NCBI RefSeq assembly: GCF_963583255.1
Contig: NC_084808.1
Coordinates: forward strand, 10,625,501 to 10,689,500
Reading direction: 5' to 3'
DNA from: Pyrus communis
Taxonomy: Eukaryota > Streptophyta > Magnoliopsida > Rosales > Rosaceae
Length of the DNA stretch: 64,000 nucleotides
A program made the translations under genes and the position numbers. The notes beneath the pieces are model-generated. The model worked only from the letters and a program-made list of their open reading frames with translations, was not told where the DNA came from and searched no databases. Of the stretch, positions 23,593 to 35,099 are shown piece by piece. Within the stretch, counting starts at the first letter, position 1. Each line of letters opens with the position of its first letter.

Positions 23593-24296
23593 TGATGCTA
23601 AAAACTGCCTAGCCTACGTGGCACGCATGCCAAGTAATTAATAAGCTAACTACGTCCTTTGGTTGAATGCGGGGCATGCCAACTTCTACCGAGTTCGGCC
23701 AGGGAGTAAAATATGTTTATGTGTAGTTAGGCGTACTGCTGACTTCTTGATCTAGCGACTACAGCCAATGAAGAAACAAGTCTCGGCATTCAGGTTCTTG
23801 AGCCTAAAGACACGGTTGCTAGCTCTACGAAGTTCAATATCAAATTCAACTTTTAATGTGCCGAATGTAGTAACTTGGAAACACTTCACTTCACCGAGAA
23901 GGCTGATGAGATGACCTCTTCCAACAAGGACTTGGAAATCCTTGTTGACCAAGACTTGGATAAATAACCAGTCTGTCTTGAAACAACGTTGTTTATCCAA
24001 ACTGAAGGTGCTCCTCGGTCGGCTGATTCTACGGCTCCATTGTTGTTTATCCAAACTGAAGATGTTGGAATTGCCTCCATAATGCTATTTATCCAAACTG
24101 AAGATGTGTTGGTGGGAAACAAGAAAGTAAAAATCTCAAGGTGTTTGAGAGGTTTGCACAGGGCAATTATGTGTTGAATTGGAGAGGGCTTTGAATGATG
24201 CAGCCCTCTCTCTATTTATAGTGGCAATTTCCCCAATAACCAAACTAGAATTTTACTCGGATTGGAATTCTCCACCCAATCTGATTTGACCTCGAC
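23593..24296 (-). repeat. 5' LTR of gypsy element 1 (outer end lost)
   Basis: It aligns to 12,062-12,770 with moderate divergence. A minus-strand TATA box, CTATAAATAGAG, lies at 24,209-24,220. Homology to the other LTR stops at about 24,296, some 145 bp short of the expected U3 start. Three TTTATCCAAACTGAAG repeats lie at 23,990-24,105. Confidence 0.7.
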
Positions 24297-24984
24297 CAGT
24301 CATCTAAATTCTAAAAGCATCAAGCTAAGAGATGCACTGCTTTATGAATATAAAATGGTTGCGTTGTTCACCCATTGCATTCTAGGTTAATGCTTAATTG
24401 CACAAATTTTGTAGAGAGTCTTTCGATAGTACATTGGTGCGAGTGATGCATCATTTTTATGAATGGCCAGGTTGGGATGTTTCAATCAAACTGCAAATTA
24501 AACCGTCCGCTAAAATGGTGTATCCCAAATGTGTTGTTGGCATAAGAGCTTACATTCCTTTCAGGCTTCCACCATATATTTACTTACGCCCTATAACTCC
24601 CCTCCATCAGAATCAGTCTGCCTTTGGAGCTGATGGACATGTTGCAACCCTAGGAGAATCAATCCCATTGTCTTTTAGGCACGGGAGGTTTTCGTTCCTG
24701 TTTCCGAAAAAAAGGAATATTTTCGTCTCAAAAGTCAAATGAGATAACTTTGGGAGCCTTGTTGTGTAAGAAAAGTCGAATGAAAATGGATTTTACTATG
24801 GCCTTAACATTTGTCTGTTTAAGTGTAAAACTAGGATTTTTCTTATAACCCATAGTTTTCATGAAAACGTGTTTTTTTCTTTCTTTCAATTTTTGCTTTA
24901 AAACATTACCGTTAAACTTAAATTCTTCAATTTCTCATCATAAGCTCAGATGATTAACCCAATGTAATAGATGTATCTACTTAT
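24297..24984 (+). other. Flank between two elements with an unrecognised 114-codon frame
   Basis: A frame at 24,398-24,742 (114 codons, non-ATG start possible; first ATG candidates within 24,398-24,450) encodes a proline- and aromatic-rich peptide (RLPPYIYLRPITPL, then GADGHVATLGESIPLSFRHG). I do not recognise it. It is not repeated elsewhere in the window, so it may be an exon relic of a host gene cut by the copia insertion at 24,985, or chance. Confidence 0.25.
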
Positions 24985-25329
24985 TGAAGGAATGGTGGTT
25001 ATTCAGGTTACTATAGGTTCTAGGTTTTATCTTACTTTATCTTTTTGTAAGTAGTCTTTTTTCTCATTGACTTAAGGAGATTGGTGTAAGTCTCTTCCTT
25101 GTTGTCAACTCCTTGATTTAAGGAGATTAGGGTATGGTCCCTAGACTCCTTGATTTAAGGACATTGAGGTATGTTGACGTAAGACTACTAGTCTAGCCTT
25201 TGTGGGGTGTTTCAAGGAGCTTTCTCGGATGTCTTTGTGCATTGCAATATGCACCGAATATCTCTTCCTCTTTTTTGTAACCTTATGATTTTACTTTGCA
25301 ACACAAGAAAGAACTACACTTAAAAGTCA
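24985..25329 (+). repeat. 5' LTR of the copia element
   Basis: It starts TGAAGGAATGGTGG and ends AAGTCA. It contains three CTTRAKTTAAGGAGATT-like repeats. The primer site begins 3 bp after it. Confidence 0.8.
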
Positions 25330-25332
25330 ATA

Positions 25333-25344
25333 TGGTATCAGAGT
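25333..25344 (+). promoter_or_regulatory. Primer binding site (initiator tRNA-Met type)
   Basis: TGGTATCAGAGT matches the usual copia site complementary to the 3' end of initiator methionine tRNA, with the last base changed (normally C). Confidence 0.85.
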
Positions 25345-25478
25345 AGGTTTTCTTTTGAACTTGTCTCTATGTATCTCGTCTTGTAAACACCTCTAATTTT
25401 CAAACAAATGCTGAAGAAAACTCAGTCAACTAGGAAGTTGACAACACCATTACTTCTCAACCTGAGAAGTTTTCAAAA

Positions 25479-26299
25479 GTGGATATCAATCACAACCAAA
25501 GGCTTAACTCAGTATTACTGAATGAGTTCAATTATTTCCCGTGGTCAAGGGCAATTTCTCTTGCCCTTGGTGGAAGAAACAAACTCGGGTCATCAATGGT
25601 AATGTGCCAGCCCCAGAAAATACGTCCTCATATTATGAAGGTTGGCTGTTTAAAGATCAAATGGTTATGTCATGGTTGCTCAACTCCATGGAAAGGAAAA
25701 TAGCTGAGATCTTCAGCTACTTGAAGTCTTCTCTCTTGCTATGGACAACGGTGAAGGAGATGTATGGGAACCAAAACAATTATGCTCGTATGTTTCAACT
25801 TAAAAGAGATATCTCCGCTATCTAGCAAGAAGGTAAGAACTTTATTCAGCATCCTGGATCTCTGAAAAGTATGTGTAATGAACTGGATGTCTGCAGGCCA
25901 CATACTATTAATTCCACAGTTCTTTTAAAAAAGGTTAAGAAGGATAAAATCTTCCAGCTATTATCTTGCTTAAGTATAGATTATGAGGATCTGAGAAGCC
26001 ACATTCTCATGACTCCAGAGCTGTCAACTTTCACAAGCATTTGTGCTACCATTCGATGAGAGGAAGTAAGAAGGAAGGTTATGAATGCTGGAACAAAAGC
26101 AAATGTTACTGAAGCTCGAGCCTACATGACAACTGAGAAGAGACACAAAGGTCAAAACCCTAACTTAAAGTGTCAGCATTGCCACTACAATGGTCACATA
26201 GAGGAGACGTGTTGGATCTTGCATCCAGGGTTGAAACCAGACTTCTTGAAAGACAAAGGTACACCAAGGCGACCTCAACCTCACCAACCTTCCCACTGA
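25479..26299 (+). pseudogene. Copia gag relic
   Basis: Frames at 25,479-25,825 carry the gag start (LNEFNYFPWSRAISLALGG), then SSYYEGWLFKDQMVMSWLLNSM and LLWTTVKEMYGNQNN, typical of the UBN2/copia gag fold. 25,871-26,059 continues with LSCLSIDYEDLRSHIL. 26,081-26,299 has the CCHC zinc knuckle CQHCHYNGHIEETC that binds RNA. At least two stops and one frameshift interrupt it. Confidence 0.8.
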
Positions 26300-26434
26300 G
26301 CCAACATGGCCTCATCTTCATTTATCAACAGTCATGATCCTTACAAGCAGTTCACAGCAAATATGCAAACCTTATAAACAAGTTTGCAACTTTCCTTTAC
26401 AAGGAAATAGGAAAAGAATAAGCTGATCAAGCTG

Positions 26435-27535
26435 TTGATCATGAAGATGGAAATACCACGGCCTTGTTGGCCAAGTTTGCTGGATTTTTGGCCAATGCTG
26501 ATCGTATGCCAAAGCAAGACCTTCAAGGTATTTTCTTTCAAAACTGCTTTAAATGTCAATTTATTGCATGATTTTTGGATTGTTGATTCTGGAACCACAG
26601 ACCACATGACTAACAAAGTATCAAGACTAAAAGAGTTTGAAAAATTACACAAACAATCATAAGTGTCAGTTGTAAATGGTGAATGGGCCAAGGTTATAGG
26701 AAAGGGAAAAGTTCACCTGATTTCAGATAAAATTGAGTCTATGGCATTGTATGTACCTTCATTTCCTTTTCAGCTTCTATCTGTGGGAAAAAACACAAAT
26801 ACTTTGAACTGTTTGGTCATTTTTTCAACACAAAGTGTCATTTTTTCAGGATTGTATCACCAAGAAGACGATTGGTGAAGGTTTTTTTTTCTAGATGGCC
26901 TATATTACATCTCAAAAAACAATCCAAGTGCATTTCAAGTCAAGTCAGTTTCCAACCAAGACAACCTTTTGTGGCATCAACGTCTAGCTCATCCTTCCCA
27001 ATCTATTTTGTCAACCTTGTTTCCCAAGTCAAGCAAAGAAACAATTGAGTGTGAAACTTGTCATATGTCCAAAGCTACTAGATAACCTTTGGAAGAGTTA
27101 GTTTCTAGGGCTTGCAAGATTTTTAAGCTTGTACACTCAAATATATGGGGACCAACTAGTAAATCCTTTGATGGTTACAAGTATTTTGTAACCTTTGTTG
27201 ATGATTATTCAAGGGCCACATGGTTGCATCTTTTGAAATCAAAAAACCAAGTAATGGATATGTTTAAAGATTTCCATAATCATGTCAAAAATCATTTCTC
27301 TTCAAACATTCAAACTCTAAGGTCTGATAATGGCTCATAATACATGTCTCAAATCATGACACAATACTTGAGCAGTAATGGCATTATGCATCAAACTAGT
27401 TGTGTGGGAACTCCACAGCAAAATGGCATTGCTAAGAGAAATAATCGTGACTTATTGGAGAAAACTAGGGCACTGATGTTGCAGATGAATGTGCCTAAAA
27501 AATTCTAGTCACATGGTGTTATTGCAGCTGCTTAT
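26435..27535 (+). pseudogene. Copia protease and integrase relic
   Basis: FWIVDSGTTDHMT (about 26,573-26,612) is the copia protease active site (D-S-G). NLLWHQRLAHPS (about 26,967) is the GAG-pre-integrase zinc motif start. The integrase core follows: KLVHSNIWGP, YFVTFVDDYSRATW and LRSDNGS, broken by a stop at 27,338. It continues with GIMHQTSCVGTPQQNGIAKR. Two of three catalytic acidic residues are visible as D; the glutamate site reads as KR rather than ER, and stops make it inactive. Confidence 0.8.
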
Positions 27536-29580
27536 TTGATTAACAGATTGCCTAGTAGAGTGTTAAAGTTCAAGTCTCCAATGAAGATAATAAAAGGAAG
27601 AAAAGTGGATCTATCACATCTTAAAGTTTTTGGATGTATATGTTTTGTGCACATTCAATCTCCAGATCAAGACAAACTAGATCCTCGGGCAACAAAGTGC
27701 ATCTTTCTTGGGTATTCTTCAACTCAAAAAGGATACAAATGTTATAACCCTCAACTTAAGGAACTTATTGTATCTAAGGATGTTAGGTTTCATGAAACTA
27801 ACCCTTTTTTCTGTAAGAATCTTGAAGTTACCACTCAGGTGGAGAACTACTTGGATCTGTTTCCCTTACCAAAAACAGATGTCATGATCACTGAGGTCCC
27901 AACTTCGAATGTCGACATACCTGCTCAAGTAACTTTATCTTCGAGTGAACAAATTAATGAAGGCCAGTCTCCTAGTAATACAAATGATGAAGAGTGTGAA
28001 AACTTGCAAAATATGACTTCAGAAGCAATGGAATATGAGTTAACACCTATTGCACCACAACGCAACCCTCTAAGAGATAGACAATTGCCTACAAGATTGC
28101 TTGACTGTGAGACTTACAAGCCACGACATCCAACCTCCAATTATGTTTCCTATCACAAGCTTGCACCTGCTCACAGTGCATTTCTCAACAAGGTTTCTGA
28201 TCTCACAGAACCTCAAAATTTTCATGATGCTAGTGAATCTGAAGTGTGGAGGAAAGCTATCAATGATGAGTTACATGCTCTTGATCAACACAACACTTGG
28301 AGCATTGTAAAGTTACCAAAAGGGAAAAAGGTTGTGGGATGCAAATGGATATATAAGATCTAGTTCAATTCAGATGGACCAATTGAAAGACATAAAGCAA
28401 GATTGGTAGATCATGGATTCACACAAACCCTTGATGTGGACTACAAGGAAACCTTTGCTCCTATTGCAAAATGAACTCAGTAAGGGTACTTCTCTCAGTT
28501 GCTATAAATAAGGGATGGTCAATGTATCAAATGGATGTTAAAAATGCATTATTGCATGGGGATCTCGAAGAAGAAGTTTACATGAAATTACCTCTTGGTC
28601 ATCCTCAAAGTTGTGATTCACAAATAATGTGCAAGTTGCATAAAGCTATCTATGAACTTAAACAATCTCCTCGAGCTTGGTATGCCAAACTCAGCTCGGT
28701 TCTCATCAATGCAGGTTTTCACATAAGCAATGTAGATTCTTCAATGTTTGTGCGTTCAAGAAATGTTGGGAAATTAGTGGTTCTAATCTATGTTGATGAC
28801 TTAATTATCACTGGTGACAGTGATGAAGAAATTGCCAATCTTAAACAAGCTCTACAACAACAGTTTGACATCAAAGATCTAGGGTTGTTGAAATACTTTT
28901 TAGGTATATAAATGGCATCCTTTCATAAAGGCCTATTTCTAAACCAACGAAAGTATATGCTAGATCTTCTCAAGGAAGCCAAAATGAGTGATGTCAAACC
29001 AGCCAAGACACCTCTTGATAGTAAACTCAAATTCAGCTTGGAAGGTGAACCGCTACCCAACGTTGGTTACTATCAAAGACCTGTTGGCAAGTTGATATAC
29101 CTCACTATAACCCGACCTGACATCTCATATTCTGTGAGTATTGCAAGTCAATTCATGCTCTCACTCACTCTTGGGTCGTGGCATAGTCATGAAGAACAAT
29201 GGAAGCACTCAAATAATGGGATATTGCGATGCTGAATGGGCTGGAAATTCAATCAATCGCAAATCAACAACTGGATATTGCATTTTTGTGGGAGGGAACT
29301 TAGTCACATGGAAAAGCAAAAAACAAGCAGTCAAGTGCTGAGGCTGAGTATAGATCAATGGCTTCCACTCCTTGTGAGTTAATCTAGTTGCATGGTCTTC
29401 TTTGTGATTTAAGGGTATTCAACTCCCAATCCATGCCTCTTTATTGTGACAATCAGGCAGCCATGCACATTGCCTCCAATCCGGTGTTTCACGAAAGAAC
29501 CAAGCACATCGAAGTGGATTGCTACTATGTGAGTGAACAAGTGCAAACACAGGTTATTCAAACTCGTTATGTCTAAAGTA
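27536..29580 (+). pseudogene. Copia integrase C-terminus, reverse transcriptase and RNase H relic
   Basis: 27,536-28,361 is open and covers the integrase tail (INRLPSRVLKFKSPM, FGCICFVHIQ, FLGYSSTQKGYKCY) and the RT start (EVWRKAINDELHALDQHNTW, GCKWIYKI). It ends in a stop where the family continues KFNSDG. 28,471-28,911 holds the RT core (YQMDVKNALLHGDLEEEVYM, IYELKQSPRAWY, and the YVDD catalytic box). 28,912-29,235 is the thumb. RNase H follows (YCDAEWAGN, STTGYCIFVGGNLVTWKSKKQ, LYCDNQAAMHIASNPVFHERTKHIE). Stops at about 28,361, 28,470, 28,910 and 29,235 inactivate it. Confidence 0.85.
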
Positions 29581-29691
29581 TTGATCAACTTGCTGGCCTA
29601 TTTACTAAATCCTTACCCATGCATCAGTTTCAACATCTCTTGGGCAAGCTTGGCTCCATCAATTTACCGGATCCAACTTGAGGGGGAGTAT

Positions 29692-30049
29692 TGAAGGAAT
29701 GGTGGTTATTAAGGCTGATATAGGTTCTAGGTTTTATCCTACTTTATCTTTTTGTAAGTAGTCTTTTTTCTCCTTGACTTAAGAAGATTGGTGTAAGTCT
29801 TTCCTTGTTGTCAACTCCTTGATTTAAGGAGATTAGGGTATGGTCTTTAGATTCCTTGATTTAAGGACATTGAGGTATGTTGATGTAAGACTACTAGACT
29901 AGCCTTTGTGGGGTGTATCAAGGAGCTTTCCTGGATGTCTTTGTTCACTGCAATATGCACCGAATCCTTCTCCTTAAATATCTCTTCCTCCTTTTTGTAA
30001 CCTTATGATTTTACTTTGCAATACAAGAAAGAAATACGCTTAAAAGTCA
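29692..30049 (+). repeat. 3' LTR of the copia element
   Basis: It follows the purine tract GAGGGGGAGTAT and repeats 24,985-25,329, with a small insertion near 29,965 and scattered substitutions. Confidence 0.8.
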
Positions 30050-31026
30050 ATACTGCTGCACCGGAAGAAGGTTATGCCTGACAAAAATGCTTCGGCTGTG
30101 TTCAATTCATTCATATTTCAGACTAACTTCTTTAGGCAGTGGAGTCATTGGGTTTAAACAGTTATTTGATAGAACCTATAACTCCTATGCATAACTTCGT
30201 CATTCGACTCATCATCAGCGCTGGTGGCTAGAATCATAATGGTTGAAGAACCAGCAAATCAACAAACACTAAGACGTCAATAAAACCTCAACTTAGTGCC
30301 CCTTAATTGACATCTTAGTATCCCTCAGTTCGATCAAAAGTTTGTGCTGTCAATAGAAAATGAAGAAATCAAAACAGCTGCAATCTCTTATACCTTACTT
30401 CTCTACTACCCCATTTACATCAAATTGTTCAAAGTTATTAGTTTTCATAAGTCAATCCTATATTATTGTTGTTCAAAGCGAAAAATAATCTGGATAATCC
30501 TGTAATTAACACGTGAACTTTTACCCACAAGAGATGAGAATGACCTCAAATCCACATTTGTTACACACGCAATTCAATCATTTGAGAACATGATGTAGTG
30601 AATGTCGTTGTTTAGTGCATAAAGTTTAGTTTAAGCAGATGGTAATTAAGATCAGTTATTTCTAGATATGATTTTGTATGTACTGATCAGAGGCTTTTAG
30701 CCATTGCAACTAATCGCTTTAGATGCAGTGAACAGAAGCTTGAAATTTATTTTTGACTTTCTTGTGGATCCAACTAGGAATCTAACTTATGTTGTGTTCA
30801 GTCGAGTGACCAGCAGTAGGAATTATTTTCAAAAACAAAAGAAACATACTTGATGTGATGATTCTGAGTATACTTGTACTTGGAGTGTTGAGGAGATGAT
30901 AACCTGTTAGCAAATAGAAAGAAAAGGAGATAACTTGTGAGCAGAATTTAAGAAAAGAAGAGAGCTTTTTACCAAAAACAAAGAAATGAGTGAGCTTTTA
31001 TGAAAAATTGCGACAAAAAAAAAAAA
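30050..31026. other. No gene recognised
   Basis: Short open stretches just after the copia LTR (30,050-30,165) do not resemble a family I know. The rest is non-coding. Confidence 0.3.
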
Positions 31027-31175
31027 AGTTTTAACAAAACATTCCTGATACTGTTCATTTTTAACGTTAAGTACGTTTTACTCTAAAAATCACTTCTAAT
31101 ACTATTCACTTACAACATCTTTTTGTCTTTTGGTTAAAACTTAAAGTTTTCAAATTTTTTTTATACGTTTTCCTT
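31027..31175. mobile_element. Small MITE, second copy of the GTTTTAACRAAA family
   Basis: It starts AGTTTTAACAAAAC and ends TACGTTTTCC. Its core (ATACTGTTCA, TACTATTCACTTA, AACTTAAAGTTTTCAAA) matches 6782-6934. Confidence 0.55.
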
Positions 31176-32335
31176 AAAAAAAAAATGAAAAAAAGTTGTG
31201 TGTAAAACAGAATATGTGATGTAAAACAAAGAAAAGGAGACATCTTTCTTGTTTTAGTCAACAAGATAAATCCCAACCAAAATCCTACAAAATGAGCAAA
31301 TAACCAAAACAAGAAGATGAGGGATACACAAACACCTAAAAATGCTTCCTATCCGATGGATTTGTAGCTGCTGCCTGCTAGGAGTGGAGTTTTGAGGAGA
31401 GTGTTAAGCTACCGCTGCTACTTCTCGGTTTCATTTTCAATGTGTTTGTAGTAGATAGAGGAGAAAACTTGAGAGGGATTCGACCCTAAAGTTTCCTTTT
31501 AAAATCAAGTTTAATAAAAAGTAGGAAATTGTACGGGAGAACAAGTTTACCATCTTTTTACACAATGGATTTAAAGAATAATGAACCACAAAATAATCAC
31601 AAGAATCGGCGGTTCTAATACAGGTCACCAGAGAAATTATTGTATATGATTCTAGAGATCTTTTAGTATATTTCTTGGCACTCTATCCTTGAAAAAAAAT
31701 TTACCCTTTTTTTTTTTTTGGTCAAAGATACAATGATTAATATCTAATAAATATTTCACGTACAAAATGCTCTCGGTATCATAGAATTATCAACCTAACG
31801 GGTCTAGCTACATTGGAATGCATCAAAATGTTATTGCTGCTAATTTCTTTGCACATGACATTGTGTTATTCATCTAGGAAACGTTCAACTATTTGTTTTT
31901 TCAGAGACTTTTGCCCAATGAAAAATGTTCAATGGGCAAAGTAACAAGTAACCTTCGTCAGGTAAAGTTTTTGTGCCAAGTGAGAAAATTGGCGCCTAAG
32001 ATGCTGCCTTTTGCATGATGAACCCTTTAAGCTTCGTCGGACAAAGGTATATTTTATGATTTAGGGTTTAGGATTTACAGCTCGTAGGGCAAATTGAAAT
32101 ATGTCGTCAAGAAAAAGTGAAAGGCATTTTCACCTATTTAGGTCCTTCAATAATTTTTGCACTCCACGAAATTAATTTCAACAATCCAATCATCAATATA
32201 GTTGGTATATATTTTGAGATGGCATATCCCAAAAATACTCAAATACAAATTTTCGGGATTACGGATCGAGACGCTTTGAGTGGGGGGTTCGGGCAATGGA
32301 TCTCTGATGCCTAAGTCAGTTTTTCTAAAAAGAGA
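31176..32335. other. Non-coding, nothing recognised
   Basis: No domain-bearing frame, terminal repeat pair or LTR was seen. Two short homopolymer runs occur near 31,700. Confidence 0.35.
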
Positions 32336-32339
32336 GTGC

Positions 32340-32830
32340 TTAGAGCAACTCCATCCCTAAAAACCCCTTGGTCAAGAATCAATTCAATCCACCCAAATGA
32401 ATAGTAATTGACTGCAATGAATAGTAATTGTCCAAGTGCATCTTCACCTCTAAACTAAATAGCACAGTCAATTCGTATTAAAATATTATTAATTTTTTTT
32501 TTTACAAGATAATAAAAAAATGATTTTATTTTTAATTTCGGATAGGATTTTGAACCAATCTTGTCACGTACGTCATGTGTCATTATCTGAAAGTACAAGT
32601 TTTGTGAATAGATTTTTAAGTAGAATTTTAACCAATTCCGTACCGCCATATGTCATCATTATGTGAGAATTTTTTTTCGATAAGATTTTGAACCAATCCC
32701 GTCGCACCACATGTCACTATCTATTTAGAATCATTTGTAATAGATTTCGATAAGATTTTTAAACAATATTGTCACCTAATCCGCTAAACTTATGCCACTA
32801 CTCTGATTAGAAATAGCTTTAGTGAGAGGG
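32340..32830. mobile_element. Harbinger-type 5' non-coding modules
   Basis: It begins GAGCAACTCCATCCCTAAA and contains AATAGTAATTG repeats, then three GATAGATTT/GATAAGATTTT plus CGTC-CATGTGTCATTATCT modules. These are the same modules as at 7788-8038 and 10,325-10,440, so this is a related non-autonomous copy or the 5' part of one. Confidence 0.55.
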
Positions 32831-33022
32831 CATTTTTCCAACTAGTAAGCAATTGGTTGAGGTTTTTCCAACGACCTTGAAGACCTTGATCCATTTTTGT
32901 GTTGCCAAGCTTCTCGCAAAACAAGGTATGAACCGTCTTCCAAACTTCTCGCAACTACATCTCATTACCCGTAATCGGGTCATGAGTGGCTCGAACTCAG
33001 GATTCACACAACTTAACATTTT

Positions 33023-34327
33023 GGGTATATTACACAAAATTACCTCAACTATGAGTCACATAACAGTCTCATACCTCATGTTTTAAACATTGCAATGTCA
33101 TACCTCATCTTATAAATTTGTTGCAATGTTATACCTCCGTCAACTTTTCTGTTAAATGTTGACGTGACATGAGCAGAGCCCACTCATTTGCAAATTGAAA
33201 TAAAAAATTAATTAATTAAAATATTTGTTATTTATTTAAAATTAAAATTAATTAAAAACAAATAATTTTGTGGCCCCCAATCCAAATCTCTTTCTTTCTC
33301 CCTCAAACTCTTCCTTCTTTAGCAACGCTCACATCTCTGTTTTCTTCGTGCTCACAGAGAAACTGAGCCAGAAAACGGCCATCCACTAGTCGGCGATTTC
33401 GGCAGCGATTCATCATACGTCTGTTGCACTGTCGTCGTTCGTTGCTCTATTGCCACGCCGTCTGTGTGATTGGGTCGACCTGGTCTAGGTTGCAAGTTGC
33501 ACTACTGCAACCGCCAAATTCTGCCAAGAAGAAGGGTGGAAAATTTATGCTCCGTTCAACCTCAAATCTCTACCAAAAGATATGAAATTTTTATCTCAAA
33601 ATGAAGATCACAGAAGAAGGAATAGAAATATACCATTTTTAGGCAAAATCGTGGCCAAATAATGGCCTGAGAAAGGTCTAAGCTTGTTAGCCCAAAACTG
33701 GGTATGTGGTTACTCACGAAATCGAGGCAGATTCGAGCCTCCCATGCTCTAATCTAAACCTCAGGATGAAAGGGAAGTGATCTATGGTCCTGGTCTTGTC
33801 CAATCTAACAAGGAATTGCCGGATTTTCATCGGGAAACTGCGAGGTGGTGATGACTCCCATTTGTGTTGTTGTACGTAGAAGATGAGTGGTTAGAAAAAC
33901 TAGGGAGTTGAGCGTTGAGGGAGCAAAAAAGAGAGAGTGACACGGTTGTGGTGGTGGTCTTATGGGTGGCCGTTCTTTGATCGGCATCTCTGTGAACAAA
34001 GAGAAGAAAAATATGAGAGGGATGGGAGATGAAGGAGAATGAGAGAGATTGGGATGAAGGGGCCCACAAAATTATTTTTTTAGTCAATTTTAATTGTTAA
34101 ATAAATAACAAATATTTTATTATTAATTAATTTTTTATTTCAATTAGTAAATGAGTGGGTCCCGTTCATGCCACGTCAGCATTTAACATAAAAATTAACA
34201 GAAAAGTTAATGTAGGTATGACATTGGAACAAATTTATAAGATGAGGTATGACATTGCAATGTTTAAAACATGATGTATGAAACTATCACGCGACTTATA
34301 GTTGAGGTAGTTTTATGTAATTTACCC
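33023..34327. mobile_element. Mutator-like element, 1,305 bp, long TIRs and near-perfect 9-bp duplication
   Basis: The left end GGGTATATTACACAAAATTACC and right end (complement GGGTAAATTACATAAAACTACC) begin inverted repeats that extend about 260 bp (33,023-33,285 and 34,060-34,327). The flanks are TAACATTTT (33,014-33,022) and TAACAATTT (34,328-34,336), a 9-bp duplication with one mismatch. The interior (33,290-34,055) has higher GC and a pyrimidine-rich block but no mudrA transposase, so it is non-autonomous and could carry captured host sequence. Confidence 0.85.
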
Positions 34328-34479
34328 TAACAATTTCGACGACCAACCAATTCGAACGTGCTTTATTAGCCATATATTTTGCAAACAAAAGTATATGAAA
34401 ACTTTGGTTGAAAGCATCGAAAATATTTAAAATGTGGTGTAAGGTGGAAGATGATGGCTAGGTATTTATAGAAATTTTT

Positions 34480-35010
34480 TTTTTTTTTTTTTGTATTTTT
34501 AAACAATTTTAATAAATTTTTATTAAGATGTTAATCTAGGTCGTTGGATTTCAAGCCATCAGTAAGATTTCTAGCATTTTTTTAAAACTTTTTTAAAGCT
34601 CGAAAAACCTAGATCGTTGATTTGGAAATCGAATGGTCCAGATTTTGCCACGTCACTAGATGTTGGGTTTGAATTTCAAATTTTTTTGACCTGTTGGAAA
34701 TCCAATGATCCAAAAAACTAGCCGTTGGAAATCCGACGGCCATCACTAAGGCATGTAGCCCCATGTCTTGCTTCTGTTAGTGTACCCGCACGTGTTTCCC
34801 ACGCGCTTGGCGTAAAAGAAAATTTTGAATTCACGAACGTCAGCCTGGCATCAAGTAGGCCGTGTATTGAGCTAGTTAATTTTCTACTGCGCATGGGGCT
34901 GGCATCCCCTGGAGCCAACTGATTGGATGGGGTGGACTGGGCTGTTGCCCAGCTAATCCATGGAAGGCTGAAGTTGCTGTTGGTGCTTTGTTGTGTAGCA
35001 AAAGCTTACC
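34480..35010. mobile_element. Harbinger-type 3' non-coding remnant
   Basis: GTTGGATTTCAAGCC, ATCGTTGATTTGGAAATCGAA and CGTTGGAAATCCGACGG motifs, then an AGCCCCATG block and an ATGGGGCTGG block, parallel 11,500-12,060 of the other Harbinger copy. Confidence 0.5.
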
Positions 35011-35099
35011 ATAATTGGGTGTAGAATGAGGTATTCATGGGAGCTATGGTCGACCATGCATGGGGTGAGGGGTCTTATGCCATGTGTCGGTGTCTAGTT

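Larger units (their letters stand above)
12062..24296 (-). mobile_element. Gypsy element 1 (Tat-like), old, about 12.2 kb, with opposite-strand PMD block
   Basis: Two related direct repeats bound the element (12,062-12,913 and 23,593-24,296). Gag, protease, reverse transcriptase/RNase H and integrase relics read leftwards between about 23.6 and 17.1 kb, giving the order gag-PR-RT-RH-IN. The region between the integrase end and the 3' LTR (13-17 kb) carries plus-strand PMD-like coding sequence. A primer-binding-site-like motif lies beside the right LTR and a purine tract beside the left LTR. The outer end of the right LTR is lost, so no target duplication can be shown. Many stops and frameshifts mark it as much older than element 2. 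Confidence 0.8.
24985..30049 (+). mobile_element. Ty1/copia element, complete structure, decayed coding
   Basis: It has two LTRs (24,985-25,329 and 29,692-30,049), a primer site TGGTATCAGAG at 25,333, a purine tract GAGGGGGAGTAT at 29,680-29,691, and the copia order gag-PR-IN-RT-RH on the plus strand. The two LTRs are alike but differ at several sites and by a roughly 14-bp indel. A matching target duplication was not seen (CTTAT before, ATACT after). Numerous stops break the polyprotein. Confidence 0.85.

Noticed and set aside
25333..25344. tRNA gene at TGGTATCAGAG
   Set aside because: It is the copia primer binding site; no cloverleaf flanks it. The same holds at 58,519.
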